NCBI GenBank assembly: GCA_050261495.1 | Contig: JBLNDI010000118.1 | Location: 1-15,198 of the forward strand | DNA length: 15,198 nt | Source: JBMNKL01 sp050261495 | GTDB lineage: Bacteria; Bacillota; Clostridia; Acetivibrionales; DTU013 | Direction of reading: 5' to 3' | Shown here: piece after piece, positions 6,523-13,959 of the stretch | How positions within the stretch are numbered: the stretch's first letter is position 1 | How the letters are laid out: the number at the start of each line of letters is the position of its first letter | Made by a program: the position numbers and the translations under genes | Notes under the pieces: model-generated | What the model was told of the DNA's origin: nothing | Databases searched by the model: none | The model's input: only the letters and a program-made list of their open reading frames with translations

Positions 6523-8250
6523 AATAGCGAAAAGCTGAACTATTATAGCAAATATCAGGGTTACGAGCTGATATACCTTAAGATATCCCTGGTATATCTG
6601 GTTATATCCTTATTATTTAATTTTGCCGGAAACATATGCTCAATGGGAAAAGCGGCGATCCCGGACGGAGAGCGGTGGCGGACCTACGGTATCGTGATGG
6701 TTGTCCACCTGGTTATGATTGCATTGCAATTTGTTAAAAGCCTCGAGTTCAAGAAAGGATTATACGCAAACAAGTATTTCTATTATGCTGAGAAAATACA
6801 ATTTTTAGCAATGCTAATATTGATTATATGTTTTTCCAATACCGGTTCCTGGTTTTACGTGGGTATTCTCCTTCCAATTATGACAACTTCTCTTGTCAAG
6901 GGACCCAGGCCGGGCTATTTATTGCTGGCAGGATCCATGGCATTGCACTTGTCGGTTTTCTTGTTTACAAAGATGCCGATGGTCCTTAGCGGAGGTTTGA
7001 CTGAAGCTGACTTCCGGATCGGGCTTGTGACAATCGGGGTCTATTACATAATGTATTTTATTGTTACAACGTTTTTCGGACAGATGTATAGTTTCGGCAT
7101 TGAATATGAAATCCAGAACAAGAGCATTATCGAGCAATTCGAGGAAAGATGCATGAAGCTGGAAGCTTCGAGAGACGAAATGCTTAAGCAGTACGAAAAG
7201 ATTGTGTCAAGCTCCGGGGTGCTGGAAGAATCGAACAAGAAGCTTTCCAAAAGCATTGCGGAATTTTACACCCTTCACCGTATAAGCCAGGCTATCGGCT
7301 CGGTCCTGGATGTGAAGGAACTGCTGAAAAGGCTGAATGACATTATTCTCGGCGTCATGGGAGTCAGCTACTCGACGATTGTCCTGTATGACAGCGGGAT
7401 AGGCCGGCTGAAAGTGCATACGACCAATATTTCAAATATTAGCGAACTGGCGACGGTGACCGACAACATAAATAACGGCGTGCTGATGGATGCGCTCAAT
7501 AAAGGGGACAGCATTCTAGAAAATAACGTTGACTCTTCAAAGTATCTTTTTACGCAGGGCAGGGATATAAAATCGCTCATATGCATTCCTTTGCTCACTG
7601 GGACAAGAAAATACGGCCTGGTCCTGGTTGAACACAAGTATGAGAAAGCGTTTGACGCCGACAGCGTCAGGTTTCTCAGTATCATTGCCCAGCAGGTCGG
7701 CATTGTCATGGAGAACGCCGAACTATATTACAAAATGAGGGAGCTTGCCAGGAGGGACGGCCTGACGGATGTTTACAACCGTCAATATTTCCAGGAGATA
7801 CTTGAGGATGAGTTTTTAAATGCGAAGCGGGAGAACTACCCGCTTTCACTGGCTATATTCGATATAGACTATTTTAAGAAATTCAACGATTTGTACGGGC
7901 ATATGTTCGGAGACAAGGTCCTGGTTTCGATAATAAAAACAATTAAGCCCATATTGAGGAAAAATGACATCATTGCCAGGTATGGAGGCGAAGAATTTAT
8001 TATACTGTTCCCCAGGACCAATTTAAACGAAGCCTATGAAAAAGTAGAGATGCTTAGGGAAATAATCTCAAAGCATGTTATACAGGAAAGCGACATCAGC
8101 GTCTCAGTTACGGCGAGCTTCGGCATTTCATCCTTTGACGAGTGCGCGATGACTGAAAAAGACCTGCTCAGGACTGCGGACGACGCGCTTTATGAAGCGA
8201 AATCCGTGGGACGCAACTGCGTGATTATGGCAAAAAGGCTGGATAGGTGA
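6520..8250 (+). CDS. Membrane diguanylate cyclase: 6 TM, coiled coil, GAF, GGDEF
   Basis: This enzyme makes cyclic di-GMP from two GTP at the membrane. With the CTG start it has 576 residues; an ATG at 6643 would give 535. TM segments are near residues 16-37, 56-71, 92-107, 111-126, 132-150 and 168-188. A coiled coil follows near 207-252, a GAF domain near 253-400 and a GGDEF domain near 405-576. The active site is GGEEF (489-493), and the product-inhibition I-site RxxD is present as RKND (480-483), five residues upstream. The phosphate-binding region DIDYFKKFND and C-terminal DDALYEAKSVGRN are intact, so the cyclase should be active and feedback-inhibited. The longer start adds one TM helix, giving an even number and placing both termini in the cytoplasm, which GAF and GGDEF require. 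The N-terminal sensor is not a family I can name. It stands alone, with no adjacent c-di-GMP effector. Confidence 0.92.
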   Translation: MNSEKLNYYSKYQGYELIYLKISLVYLVISLLFNFAGNICSMGKAAIPDGERWRTYGIVMVVHLVMIALQFVKSLEFKKGLYANKYFYYAEKIQFLAMLILIICFSNTGSWFYVGILLPIMTTSLVKGPRPGYLLLAGSMALHLSVFLFTKMPMVLSGGLTEADFRIGLVTIGVYYIMYFIVTTFFGQMYSFGIEYEIQNKSIIEQFEERCMKLEASRDEMLKQYEKIVSSSGVLEESNKKLSKSIAEFYTLHRISQAIGSVLDVKELLKRLNDIILGVMGVSYSTIVLYDSGIGRLKVHTTNISNISELATVTDNINNGVLMDALNKGDSILENNVDSSKYLFTQGRDIKSLICIPLLTGTRKYGLVLVEHKYEKAFDADSVRFLSIIAQQVGIVMENAELYYKMRELARRDGLTDVYNRQYFQEILEDEFLNAKRENYPLSLAIFDIDYFKKFNDLYGHMFGDKVLVSIIKTIKPILRKNDIIARYGGEEFIILFPRTNLNEAYEKVEMLREIISKHVIQESDISVSVTASFGISSFDECAMTEKDLLRTADDALYEAKSVGRNCVIMAKRLDR

Positions 8251-8350
8251 CCGGTTTTCCCGAAAATGATGAGCCATGGTTTCGGCCATGCACCCAAAAT
8301 TGCGCCGTGAATACTATGATATCAGCAGGCATTTAAGGAGGAAGCGGCGT

Positions 8351-8422
8351 ATGAGGATAATGGTGATAAAACTGCCGAGGTTTTTTGGCAGACTGATAAA
8401 AAAAGTATTAAGAATAGGGTAA
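8351..8422 (+). CDS. spoVM: Stage V sporulation protein SpoVM
   Basis: A 23-residue peptide starts MRIMVIKLPRFFGRL and ends KKVLRIG. It matches the SpoVM pattern (B. subtilis form begins MKFYTIKLPKFLGG): short length, the IKLP[KR]F[LF]G core with helix-breaking Pro9, and an amphipathic basic tail. SpoVM inserts shallowly into the convex outer forespore membrane and anchors SpoIVA to begin coat assembly. AAGGAGG (8335-8341) sits 9 nt before ATG. The location next to rpmB agrees with the Firmicute arrangement, although here rpmB is on the opposite strand. In B. subtilis the gene depends on sigma-E. AATACTAT at 8310-8317 resembles a sigma-E -10 box, but I see no matching -35. It is the clearest marker that this organism sporulates. 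Confidence 0.88.
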   Translation: MRIMVIKLPRFFGRLIKKVLRIG

Positions 8423-8436
8423 CGAGTTGCATGATT

Positions 8437-8482
8437 GAAGCGACATATAAAAGCATCGGTATCGCCTTTCATATGCCGCTTC
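8437..8482. repeat. Long imperfect inverted repeat between convergent spoVM and rpmB
   Basis: GAAGCGACATATAAAAGC (8437-8454) is complementary, apart from two mismatches and a one-base bulge, to GCCTTTCATATGCCGCTTC (8464-8482), with a 9-nt loop. It lies 14 bp after the spoVM stop and 71 bp beyond the rpmB stop, where a bidirectional transcription end is expected. Neither side has a T-run, so it is not a standard intrinsic terminator. It may act as a 3'-end stabilising or processing hairpin. Confidence 0.55.
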
Positions 8483-8553
8483 GATAAATCCGCGCAAAAG
8501 CGGACAAGCCTTCGCAAGTAAAAACAGAGAGCCGTGCCGAACATGCAATAAAG

Positions 8554-8742
8554 TCATACCGCACGCGTAATTTTGTTCGAGCGCAGGCATCTTGAGCATA
8601 CTTTAATGGTTTTCGGAGTTCCGTTTTCTATTATCCTGGCTTTTTTTACGTTAGCCTTCCATGTCCTGTTTGTCTTCTTTACCGAGTGGCTGACGTTATT
8701 TCCGTATACGGTCGCTTTTCCGCAAATATCACACTTTGCCAT
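8554..8742 (-). CDS. rpmB: 50S ribosomal protein L28, zinc-binding (C+) form
   Basis: This 62-residue protein begins MAKCDICGKATVYGNNVSHS, the usual L28 N-terminus. Two CxxC pairs (Cys4/Cys7 and Cys49/Cys52) mark the zinc-containing C+ version. ATG 8742 is preceded by an extended ribosome binding site, AAAGGAGGTG (8760-8751), one of the strongest in the window, as expected for a ribosomal protein. It is divergent from recG and convergent with spoVM. A possible promoter lies at 8819-8790. Confidence 0.97.
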   Translation of the reverse strand: MAKCDICGKATVYGNNVSHSVKKTNRTWKANVKKARIIENGTPKTIKVCSRCLRSNKITRAV

Positions 8743-8789
8743 TAATTACACACCTCCTTTAAAACCGGAGCTTACGCAAAACAATAAAT

Positions 8790-8819
8790 ATTTTAACACA
8801 CAGGCTCCCAAATCCGCAA
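8790..8819 (-). promoter_or_regulatory. Likely promoter of rpmB
   Basis: On the minus strand TTGCGG (8819-8814), an 18-nt spacer and TAAAAT (8795-8790) lie about 50 bp before the rpmB start. The -35 matches only in its TTG part and the spacer is one longer than optimal. Confidence 0.5.
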
Positions 8820-8836
8820 GGGAATTTTCGGAATAC

Positions 8837-8864
8837 GGCGCAAAATATATTTTATATTTGCGCC
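8837..8864. repeat. Palindromic element between divergent rpmB and recG
   Basis: GGCGCAAA (8837-8844) and TTTGCGCC (8857-8864) form perfect outer arms. With one bulged A the stem extends through ATAT-rich sequence to 12 bp around a TTT loop. It is upstream of the rpmB promoter and about 24 bp before a TATAAT (8888-8893) that could serve recG, although no -35 box is visible for that. An operator position is possible. It has no T-run and is not a terminator. Confidence 0.5.
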
Positions 8865-8955
8865 CGGTATGGTAAAAAAGGCAATGATATAATAAAATGG
8901 TATTACGCGATAATAGTGTGAATTAACCGATATTGAGCGAAAAACAAGGGGAGCT

Positions 8956-11052
8956 ATGATTAACACTGGTGTGAACAAGAATAATAACGGACCTCTTGAC
9001 AAGCCGCTGAGGTACCTGAAAGGGGTGGGAGAGGCAAAAGCCGCCCTGTTCAGGCGCCTGGGCATATTTACGGTTGGGGATGCCATAACTCATTACCCGC
9101 GGGATTATGAAGACAGGAGCAGGCTTAAAAAGCTGCGGGAGTTGGCGGATGGCGATAAGTGCTCGTTTGAAGGAATTATCGCTTCAAAGGTTATCGTTTC
9201 CAGGCCGAGGAAAGGCCTGACGATAAGCCGCGTCAGCATTACGGACGGGACAGGCCTGATAAACGCGGTCTGGTTCAACCAGCCGTACCTGAAAGACTAT
9301 TTTAAAATAGGCGAGAAATACATTTTTTATGGCGCGATAACAAGAAGACGGACTTTTGAAGTTCTAAACCCGGTATATGAAAAAGCTGACCGCCAGTCAA
9401 GCCCCGTTAATACATTAAGAATAGTTCCCGTTTATCCTGCCGCGGGCAAACTGACCCAGAACGCGATCAGGGCAATGATCCGGAACGCGCTTGATTATGC
9501 GGGGGACTGCATCGTCGATATCTTGCCGGAATGGGTGCGGAAAGAATACGGGCTGCCGGACGCCCGCTTTGCAATAAATAACATTCATTACCCGGAAAGC
9601 GACGAAGCCTTCCTGAAAGCGCGGGAAAGACTCGTGTTTGAAGAGCTCCTGGTATTGCAGCTTGGACTGCTGGGCCTCAAGTTGTCCGCGGAGTCGTCCG
9701 AGTCCGGAATATGTTTCGGCGCCGGCCGGGAAGTAAAGGAATTCATAGAGGGCCTGCCATTTGAACTGACCAATGCGCAAAAAAGGGTTATAGCCGAAAT
9801 AGAGAAGGACATGGAAAGCAGGAAGGTAATGAATCGCCTTGTGCAGGGCGATGTCGGCTCCGGGAAAACCATTGTCGCGGCCTGCGCCCTTGTGAAGGCC
9901 GTAAAAAGCGGTTATCAGGGGGCTTTCATGGCGCCGACGGAAATACTCGCCGAGCAGCATTACCGTTCTCTGAAGCCGCTGCTGGAGCCGCTTGGTATCA
10001 GGATCGAACTACTGACCGGCAATACGACGGCGAAAATGGCAAGGGAACTGCTTGTAAACATAGAGCAGGGCAATGCGGACATTGTAATAGGGACACATGC
10101 ACTGCTGGAAGACAGGGTCGTGTTTAAAAACCTCGGGCTGGTGGTCACGGATGAACAGCACAGGTTTGGAGTGAGGCAAAGGGCCGTTCTTTCAAAAAAA
10201 GGCGAAAACCCGGATATCCTGGTCATGACCGCCACACCAATCCCGAGAACGCTTGCGCTTATATTGTACGGCGACCTGGATATTTCGATAATCGACGAAC
10301 TGCCGCCCGGCAGGAAGAAAGTATTGACATATGCCGTCGATTCAAGCATGCGCGAAAGAATCAACAATTTTATAAGAAAGCAGGTAGCCGAAGGGAGGCA
10401 GGTTTATATTGTCTGTCCCCTCGTTGAGGAATCCGATACGGTCGAAGCCAAGGCAGCTGCCGGGCTGGCGGAACAGCTTGCCGGCGAAACATTCAGCGAT
10501 CTCAGGGTAGGGTTGGTTTACGGGAAAATGAAGGCGGGCGAAAAGGACAGGATTATGAATAAATTCGCAAAAGGTGAAATCGACATACTTGTATCCACGA
10601 CGGTTATCGAGGTTGGAGTCAATGTGCCGAATGCGACGCTCATGGTGGTGGAAAACGCCGAAAGATTCGGATTGGCGCAGCTTCACCAATTAAGGGGAAG
10701 AGTCGGGCGCGGGGAGCATCAATCATATTGCATACTGTTCAATGACAGCAAATCCGAGATCGCAAGAGAAAGAATGAAAGTCATGGTGAAAACCACGGAC
10801 GGATTTGAAATTTCCGAGAAAGACCTTGAACTGAGAGGACCGGGCGATTTCTTTGGAACGAGGCAGCACGGAATTCCGGAAATGAAAATAGCCAACCTGT
10901 ACAGGGATGTTGAAATACTGAAAAAAGCGCAGGAAGCCGCGATGAAAATACTGCAGGCCGATAAAACGCTGGAAAGCCCGGAAAACATTAAACTGGGACA
11001 GGCTGTGAAGGATAAATTCACCAATGCGGCGCAGTTTTTCAGCATGAATTAG
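8956..11052 (+). CDS. recG: ATP-dependent DNA helicase RecG
   Basis: RecG remodels stalled replication forks and Holliday junctions. The 698-residue protein begins with a short helix-hairpin-helix-like PLRYLKGVGEAKAALFRRLGI, then the wedge/OB-fold region (about 60-150) that splits the fork. Superfamily 2 motifs follow: Walker A GDVGSGKT (298-305, Lys304), APTEILAEQH, DEQH (399-402), TATPIPRT (425-432), STTVIEVGVNVPNA, and motif VI QLRGRVGR (578-585). The C-terminus carries the expected ELRGPGDFFGTRQHG. Length is normal for the family. ATG 8956 follows AAGGGGAG closely. It heads a plus-strand operon, with rsmD 35 bp downstream. No DAK-kinase-like (yloV) gene separates it from rpmB, unlike in Bacillus. 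Confidence 0.97.
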   Translation: MINTGVNKNNNGPLDKPLRYLKGVGEAKAALFRRLGIFTVGDAITHYPRDYEDRSRLKKLRELADGDKCSFEGIIASKVIVSRPRKGLTISRVSITDGTGLINAVWFNQPYLKDYFKIGEKYIFYGAITRRRTFEVLNPVYEKADRQSSPVNTLRIVPVYPAAGKLTQNAIRAMIRNALDYAGDCIVDILPEWVRKEYGLPDARFAINNIHYPESDEAFLKARERLVFEELLVLQLGLLGLKLSAESSESGICFGAGREVKEFIEGLPFELTNAQKRVIAEIEKDMESRKVMNRLVQGDVGSGKTIVAACALVKAVKSGYQGAFMAPTEILAEQHYRSLKPLLEPLGIRIELLTGNTTAKMARELLVNIEQGNADIVIGTHALLEDRVVFKNLGLVVTDEQHRFGVRQRAVLSKKGENPDILVMTATPIPRTLALILYGDLDISIIDELPPGRKKVLTYAVDSSMRERINNFIRKQVAEGRQVYIVCPLVEESDTVEAKAAAGLAEQLAGETFSDLRVGLVYGKMKAGEKDRIMNKFAKGEIDILVSTTVIEVGVNVPNATLMVVENAERFGLAQLHQLRGRVGRGEHQSYCILFNDSKSEIARERMKVMVKTTDGFEISEKDLELRGPGDFFGTRQHGIPEMKIANLYRDVEILKKAQEAAMKILQADKTLESPENIKLGQAVKDKFTNAAQFFSMN

Positions 11053-11087
11053 CGAGGAAGGCGGTTTTCACAAAGGAGGAAACGAAC

Positions 11088-11648
11088 ATGCTAAAAGTGA
11101 TCGGCGGGTCGGTGGGAGGACGCAAACTGAATTCGGTGAAAGGGATGGCGACAAGGCCTACGTCGGCGCGTGTCAAGGAGGCGCTTTTCAACATTCTTGC
11201 TCCCAGGATAGCAGGGAGCGAAGTGCTCGATCTCTTTGCGGGAACAGGCAGCCTGGGTATCGAGGCATTGAGCAGGGGCGCCGAAAGGGCGGTTTTTGTG
11301 GACAAAAGCCCCGGCTGCTGTTCGGTTGTAAGGGCAAACCTGGAAAATACAGGGTTTACATCGTGCGCGGAGGTTTATTCAATGGATTTTTCGGAAGGGA
11401 TTAGGTTCCTGTCCCGGGAAGGACGCAAATTCGACCTGGTTTTCCTTGATCCGCCGTACAATAAAAATTTTATTCAGGAAGCGTTAAATTTGATTGAAAA
11501 AAATGATATAATAAGAACCGGCGGCATAATTGCCGCAGAACACAGAAAATCCGACAGCTTGCCTGAAAGGTGCGGCGGGCTTAAGGTAGTTGACATTAGA
11601 AAATATGGTGATACAATGATAACAATATACAATATGGTTGAAATATAG
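11088..11648 (+). CDS. rsmD: 16S rRNA (guanine(966)-N2)-methyltransferase
   Basis: The 186-residue Rossmann-fold methyltransferase shows an N-terminal GGSVGGRKLNSVKGMATRPT, typical of RsmD. The SAM-binding motif I is DLFAGTGSLG (48-57) and the catalytic DPPY is at 121-124, characteristic of exocyclic amino N-methylation. In E. coli the enzyme modifies G966 of 16S rRNA in the assembled small subunit. AAAGGAGG (11072-11079) is 8 nt before ATG. It is placed between recG and coaD, the standard Firmicute rsmD-coaD pairing. Confidence 0.95.
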   Translation: MLKVIGGSVGGRKLNSVKGMATRPTSARVKEALFNILAPRIAGSEVLDLFAGTGSLGIEALSRGAERAVFVDKSPGCCSVVRANLENTGFTSCAEVYSMDFSEGIRFLSREGRKFDLVFLDPPYNKNFIQEALNLIEKNDIIRTGGIIAAEHRKSDSLPERCGGLKVVDIRKYGDTMITIYNMVEI

Positions 11649-11692
11649 AAAATTACTGTAACTAAAATTCTTCTAAGGTGGTAAAACAGCAT

Positions 11693-12172
11693 ATGGTTTT
11701 AATATACCCGGGGAGCTTCGACCCGATTACAAACGGACATCTGGACATTATTGAAAGGGCTTCCGCCATTTGTGACAAGTTGATTGTTGCTGTCGGAAAC
11801 AATGAAAGGAAAAAGTACGAGTTTTCCACAAGCGAGCGTATCAAGCTGATCAGGCTCACGCTGGGCGACAGGGATAACATAGAGGTGACCGAATTTTCAG
11901 GCTTGTTGGCCGATTTTGCCAGGAAAACGGGCGCCAAGGCGGTAATAAAAGGATTAAGAGCTGTGTCGGATTTTGAATACGAGTTCCAGATGGCACTCTT
12001 GAATAAAAGCCTGGAACCAAGCCTTGAGACGCTTTTCATGATGACGAGCGTAAATTATTCTTACTTGAGTTCCAGCGCAGTAAAGGAAATTGCCCGGAAT
12101 GGCGGAAACATCGAAGGACTTGTTCCCGATTGCATCAAGGACATTGTTGCCGCCAAGTTGGCCCACAGATAG
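11693..12172 (+). CDS. coaD: Phosphopantetheine adenylyltransferase
   Basis: This enzyme makes dephospho-CoA from 4'-phosphopantetheine and ATP, the penultimate CoA step. From ATG 11693 it is 159 residues, the same as E. coli CoaD. The N-terminus YPGSFDPITNGH carries the TxGH nucleotidyltransferase signature (His16), and KGLRAVSDFEYEFQMALLNK and YLSSSAVKEIA (124-134) complete the active site. An in-frame GTG at 11678 lies inside the ribosome binding site AAGGTGG (11675-11681) and is rejected as start. It is 44 bp behind rsmD and 20 bp before the next gene, so the operon is continuous. Confidence 0.96.
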   Translation: MVLIYPGSFDPITNGHLDIIERASAICDKLIVAVGNNERKKYEFSTSERIKLIRLTLGDRDNIEVTEFSGLLADFARKTGAKAVIKGLRAVSDFEYEFQMALLNKSLEPSLETLFMMTSVNYSYLSSSAVKEIARNGGNIEGLVPDCIKDIVAAKLAHR

Positions 12173-12192
12173 AGCGTTTAGGGGGTAAAACG

Positions 12193-12630
12193 ATGGAGAT
12201 ACTTTCAATCCTGGAGACACTGGAAGATCTGGTTGAAAGAAGCATTAACGTTCCGTTCTCGGGAAAATGTCTTGTAGATAAGGAAGAAATACTTGAGATC
12301 ATCAAGGAACTCAGGCTGAAGCTGCCTGACGACATCAAGCAGGCCAAATGGGTGAAGGAAGAACGCCAGCGTATTCTTTTGGACGCTCAAAAAGAAGCGA
12401 GCAACATGCTGAAGGACGCGGAAAGCAAGATCGCTTCCATGGTGGATGAGCATGAAATAACAAAGAAGGCGTATGAGCAGGCGAACGAAATAATAGCCGG
12501 AGCCCAGAAGAACGCGAGGGAGATACGGCTCGGCACGAAAGAATACGCGGACAGTATTTTAAATAAAGTCGAGGAAATACTTAAGGATACGCTTGAAGTA
12601 ATAAAGATGGACAGGCAGGAGCTTAAATAG
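12193..12630 (+). CDS. Conserved coiled-coil protein, V-ATPase subunit H / DivIVA-like, function unknown
   Basis: This protein has 145 residues and no signal peptide or membrane helix. After MEILSILETLEDLVERS and a short loop with a single Cys, residues about 28-140 are almost entirely charged and helical with heptad-like spacing (AQKEASNMLKDAESKIASMV, then AQKNAREI). Such proteins are often annotated as 'ATPase' or V-type ATPase subunit H-like because of coiled-coil similarity, yet there is no nucleotide-binding motif and no ATPase operon here. ATG 12193 follows AGGGGG (12180-12185); an upstream in-frame TTG at 12130 lies inside coaD and is unlikely. It ends the recG operon and overlaps ylbJ tail to tail by 8 bp. 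Its place between coaD and ylbJ hints at an envelope or division-related role, but that is inference only. Confidence 0.8.
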   Translation: MEILSILETLEDLVERSINVPFSGKCLVDKEEILEIIKELRLKLPDDIKQAKWVKEERQRILLDAQKEASNMLKDAESKIASMVDEHEITKKAYEQANEIIAGAQKNAREIRLGTKEYADSILNKVEEILKDTLEVIKMDRQELK

Positions 12631-12641
12631 GGCTCCTTTTT
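12617..12641 (+). terminator. Intrinsic terminator of the recG-coaD operon, overlapping a stop codon
   Basis: AGGAGC (12617-12622) pairs with GCTCCT (12632-12637) around a 9-nt loop that includes the TAG stop of the coiled-coil gene. Five Ts (12637-12641) follow. The stem is short but G+C-rich. In the minus direction no T-run follows, so it serves only the plus-strand operon. Confidence 0.65.
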
Positions 12642-13921
12642 CTTGTCCCATGTTTTTTTACCTCACGTGAAAGCGCGGTAATTATAATAAGGAGCATAAA
12701 TATCAGAAGAATAATCAAAAATGAATTCCCGGCTATTTTGAGCGATTCTGCCGCATTCCACCCTGAACCGGCGTAAGCAGAAATGCCTTCCGGCGCCTGC
12801 ATTCCCGCAAATACAGGGATATGCAGCATTTTTAATCCTGCCCAGGTGTAAAAGGCTGAAATAACGCCCTGCAGGAATTTTGCCAGGAGGTACGGCGGCG
12901 TGCGTATACCGGTCCCGGAAATGATGCTTGTTACCTGGAGATGAACGGATAGCCCCGCCCAGCCAATGATAAAGCTCAAGGCTGGCAGTTTCAGGTGCGG
13001 CGGGGCGTCAGCCATGGATACGAGCCTCGTGCCCGTCGTAATCTCAAGTAAACCGCTGAGGACGCCTTCAATTGTTTTGCCGTCCGCACCCAGCGGTGAA
13101 AACAAAAGAGACAGCATTCCCGCCAGATGGCGTATGACGCCGGTTTCGGACAGGATGCGTATTATTACGGAAAAGAGGACGATAAACCCGCCTATTGTCA
13201 GTATTACCGATACGGAGTTTTTGACCGCTTCTCCCAGGATTGTTCCGAGATTTTGCCTTTCGGCGGCATCAAGCCCTGAAAGCACGTTTCTAAAGGATTT
13301 TGACCGGCCGGGCATTCGCAGCTTTTTAGGAGATTGATCTTCGCGGTTCCCGTAAAACCTGTATATCAGACCTACGGTTATGCAGGCCGTCAAATGGCAT
13401 GCCAGCAGGAAAGCGCCTGTTTCGGGCGAGCCGCACATGCCTGTGCCGACCGCGCCAATGATAAAAAGCGGACCGGAATTGTTTGTAAAGGATAAAAGCC
13501 GTTCAGCTTCAATTCTTGTCAGCAATCCTTTTTTTCGCAAATCCGATGTGATTTTTGCCCCAACCGGATACCCGGAAGATATGCCCATCACAAATGCAAA
13601 AGACGCGCTCCCCGGAACCTTGAACAGCGGTCTCATAACAGGTTCCAGCAAAGTCCCAAAAACCCTCGTAAAGCCCGTGGAATTCATTATTTCGGCGGCT
13701 ATGAAAAATGGCAGCAAAGCCGGAACGACAGTGCCTGCCCATAGTTTCAGCCCATTCCTGGCTGCGTCCACCGCCATGTCGGAAAAGAATAGCAGGCCGG
13801 CGATGAATAAAATGCATAGGGCGGGAATTGCCAGCGGCCTGATGCGTATTACCGCATACGGGCGCAAATACAATACCGCCAGCAGCAGGGCAGCCGAAAT
13901 GCCGGCCAGTGCAAGAACCAT
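12623..13921 (-). CDS. ylbJ: Sporulation integral membrane protein YlbJ
   Basis: This 432-residue membrane protein has about eight to ten hydrophobic helices. Two nucleoside-recognition (Gate) type segments are visible: AGTVVPALLPFFIAAEIM with SSGYPVGAKITSDLRKKG (115-132) and FTNNSGPLFIIGAVGTGM (145-162), repeated in a second half with IGGFIVLFSVIIRIL and LEITTGTRL. This layout fits YlbJ. In B. subtilis YlbJ is a sigma-E-controlled protein needed for normal spore formation, with a transport function that has been suggested but is unsettled here. The gene lies beside the rsmD-coaD cluster as in Bacillus but is inverted. The start is weakly supported (GGGAT 12 nt before ATG 13921), so the first residues may differ. 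A sigma-E-like promoter lies upstream. Confidence 0.88.
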   Translation of the reverse strand: MVLALAGISAALLLAVLYLRPYAVIRIRPLAIPALCILFIAGLLFFSDMAVDAARNGLKLWAGTVVPALLPFFIAAEIMNSTGFTRVFGTLLEPVMRPLFKVPGSASFAFVMGISSGYPVGAKITSDLRKKGLLTRIEAERLLSFTNNSGPLFIIGAVGTGMCGSPETGAFLLACHLTACITVGLIYRFYGNREDQSPKKLRMPGRSKSFRNVLSGLDAAERQNLGTILGEAVKNSVSVILTIGGFIVLFSVIIRILSETGVIRHLAGMLSLLFSPLGADGKTIEGVLSGLLEITTGTRLVSMADAPPHLKLPALSFIIGWAGLSVHLQVTSIISGTGIRTPPYLLAKFLQGVISAFYTWAGLKMLHIPVFAGMQAPEGISAYAGSGWNAAESLKIAGNSFLIILLIFMLLIIITALSREVKKHGTRKRSPI

Positions 13922-13959
13922 TCCGCATTCAATCCCAAATTAAGCGTTCTTTTAAATTT

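Noticed and set aside
8314..8599. Two overlapping minus-strand open frames (76 and 63 codons) across spoVM and the rpmB 3' region
   Set aside because: They run antisense through spoVM or into the rpmB end without ribosome binding sites, and part of their sequence is the inverted repeat at 8437-8482.
8865..8893. Promoter for recG at TATAAT 8888-8893
   Set aside because: The -10 is perfect but no acceptable -35 exists at 16-18 nt, and the surroundings are AT-rich, so it is not listed as a feature.
11678..11692. GTG 11678 as the start of coaD
   Set aside because: It overlaps the AAGGTGG ribosome binding site; ATG 11693 gives the standard 159-residue enzyme.
12130..12192. TTG 12130 as the start of the coiled-coil gene
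   Set aside because: It would overlap coaD by 43 bp without a ribosome binding site; ATG 12193 follows AGGGGG.
13380..13943. 187-codon plus-strand open frame opposite ylbJ
   Set aside because: Its low-complexity Ser/Pro/Ala/Lys translation is typical of an antisense shadow of a membrane-protein gene, and ylbJ motifs are clear on the other strand.
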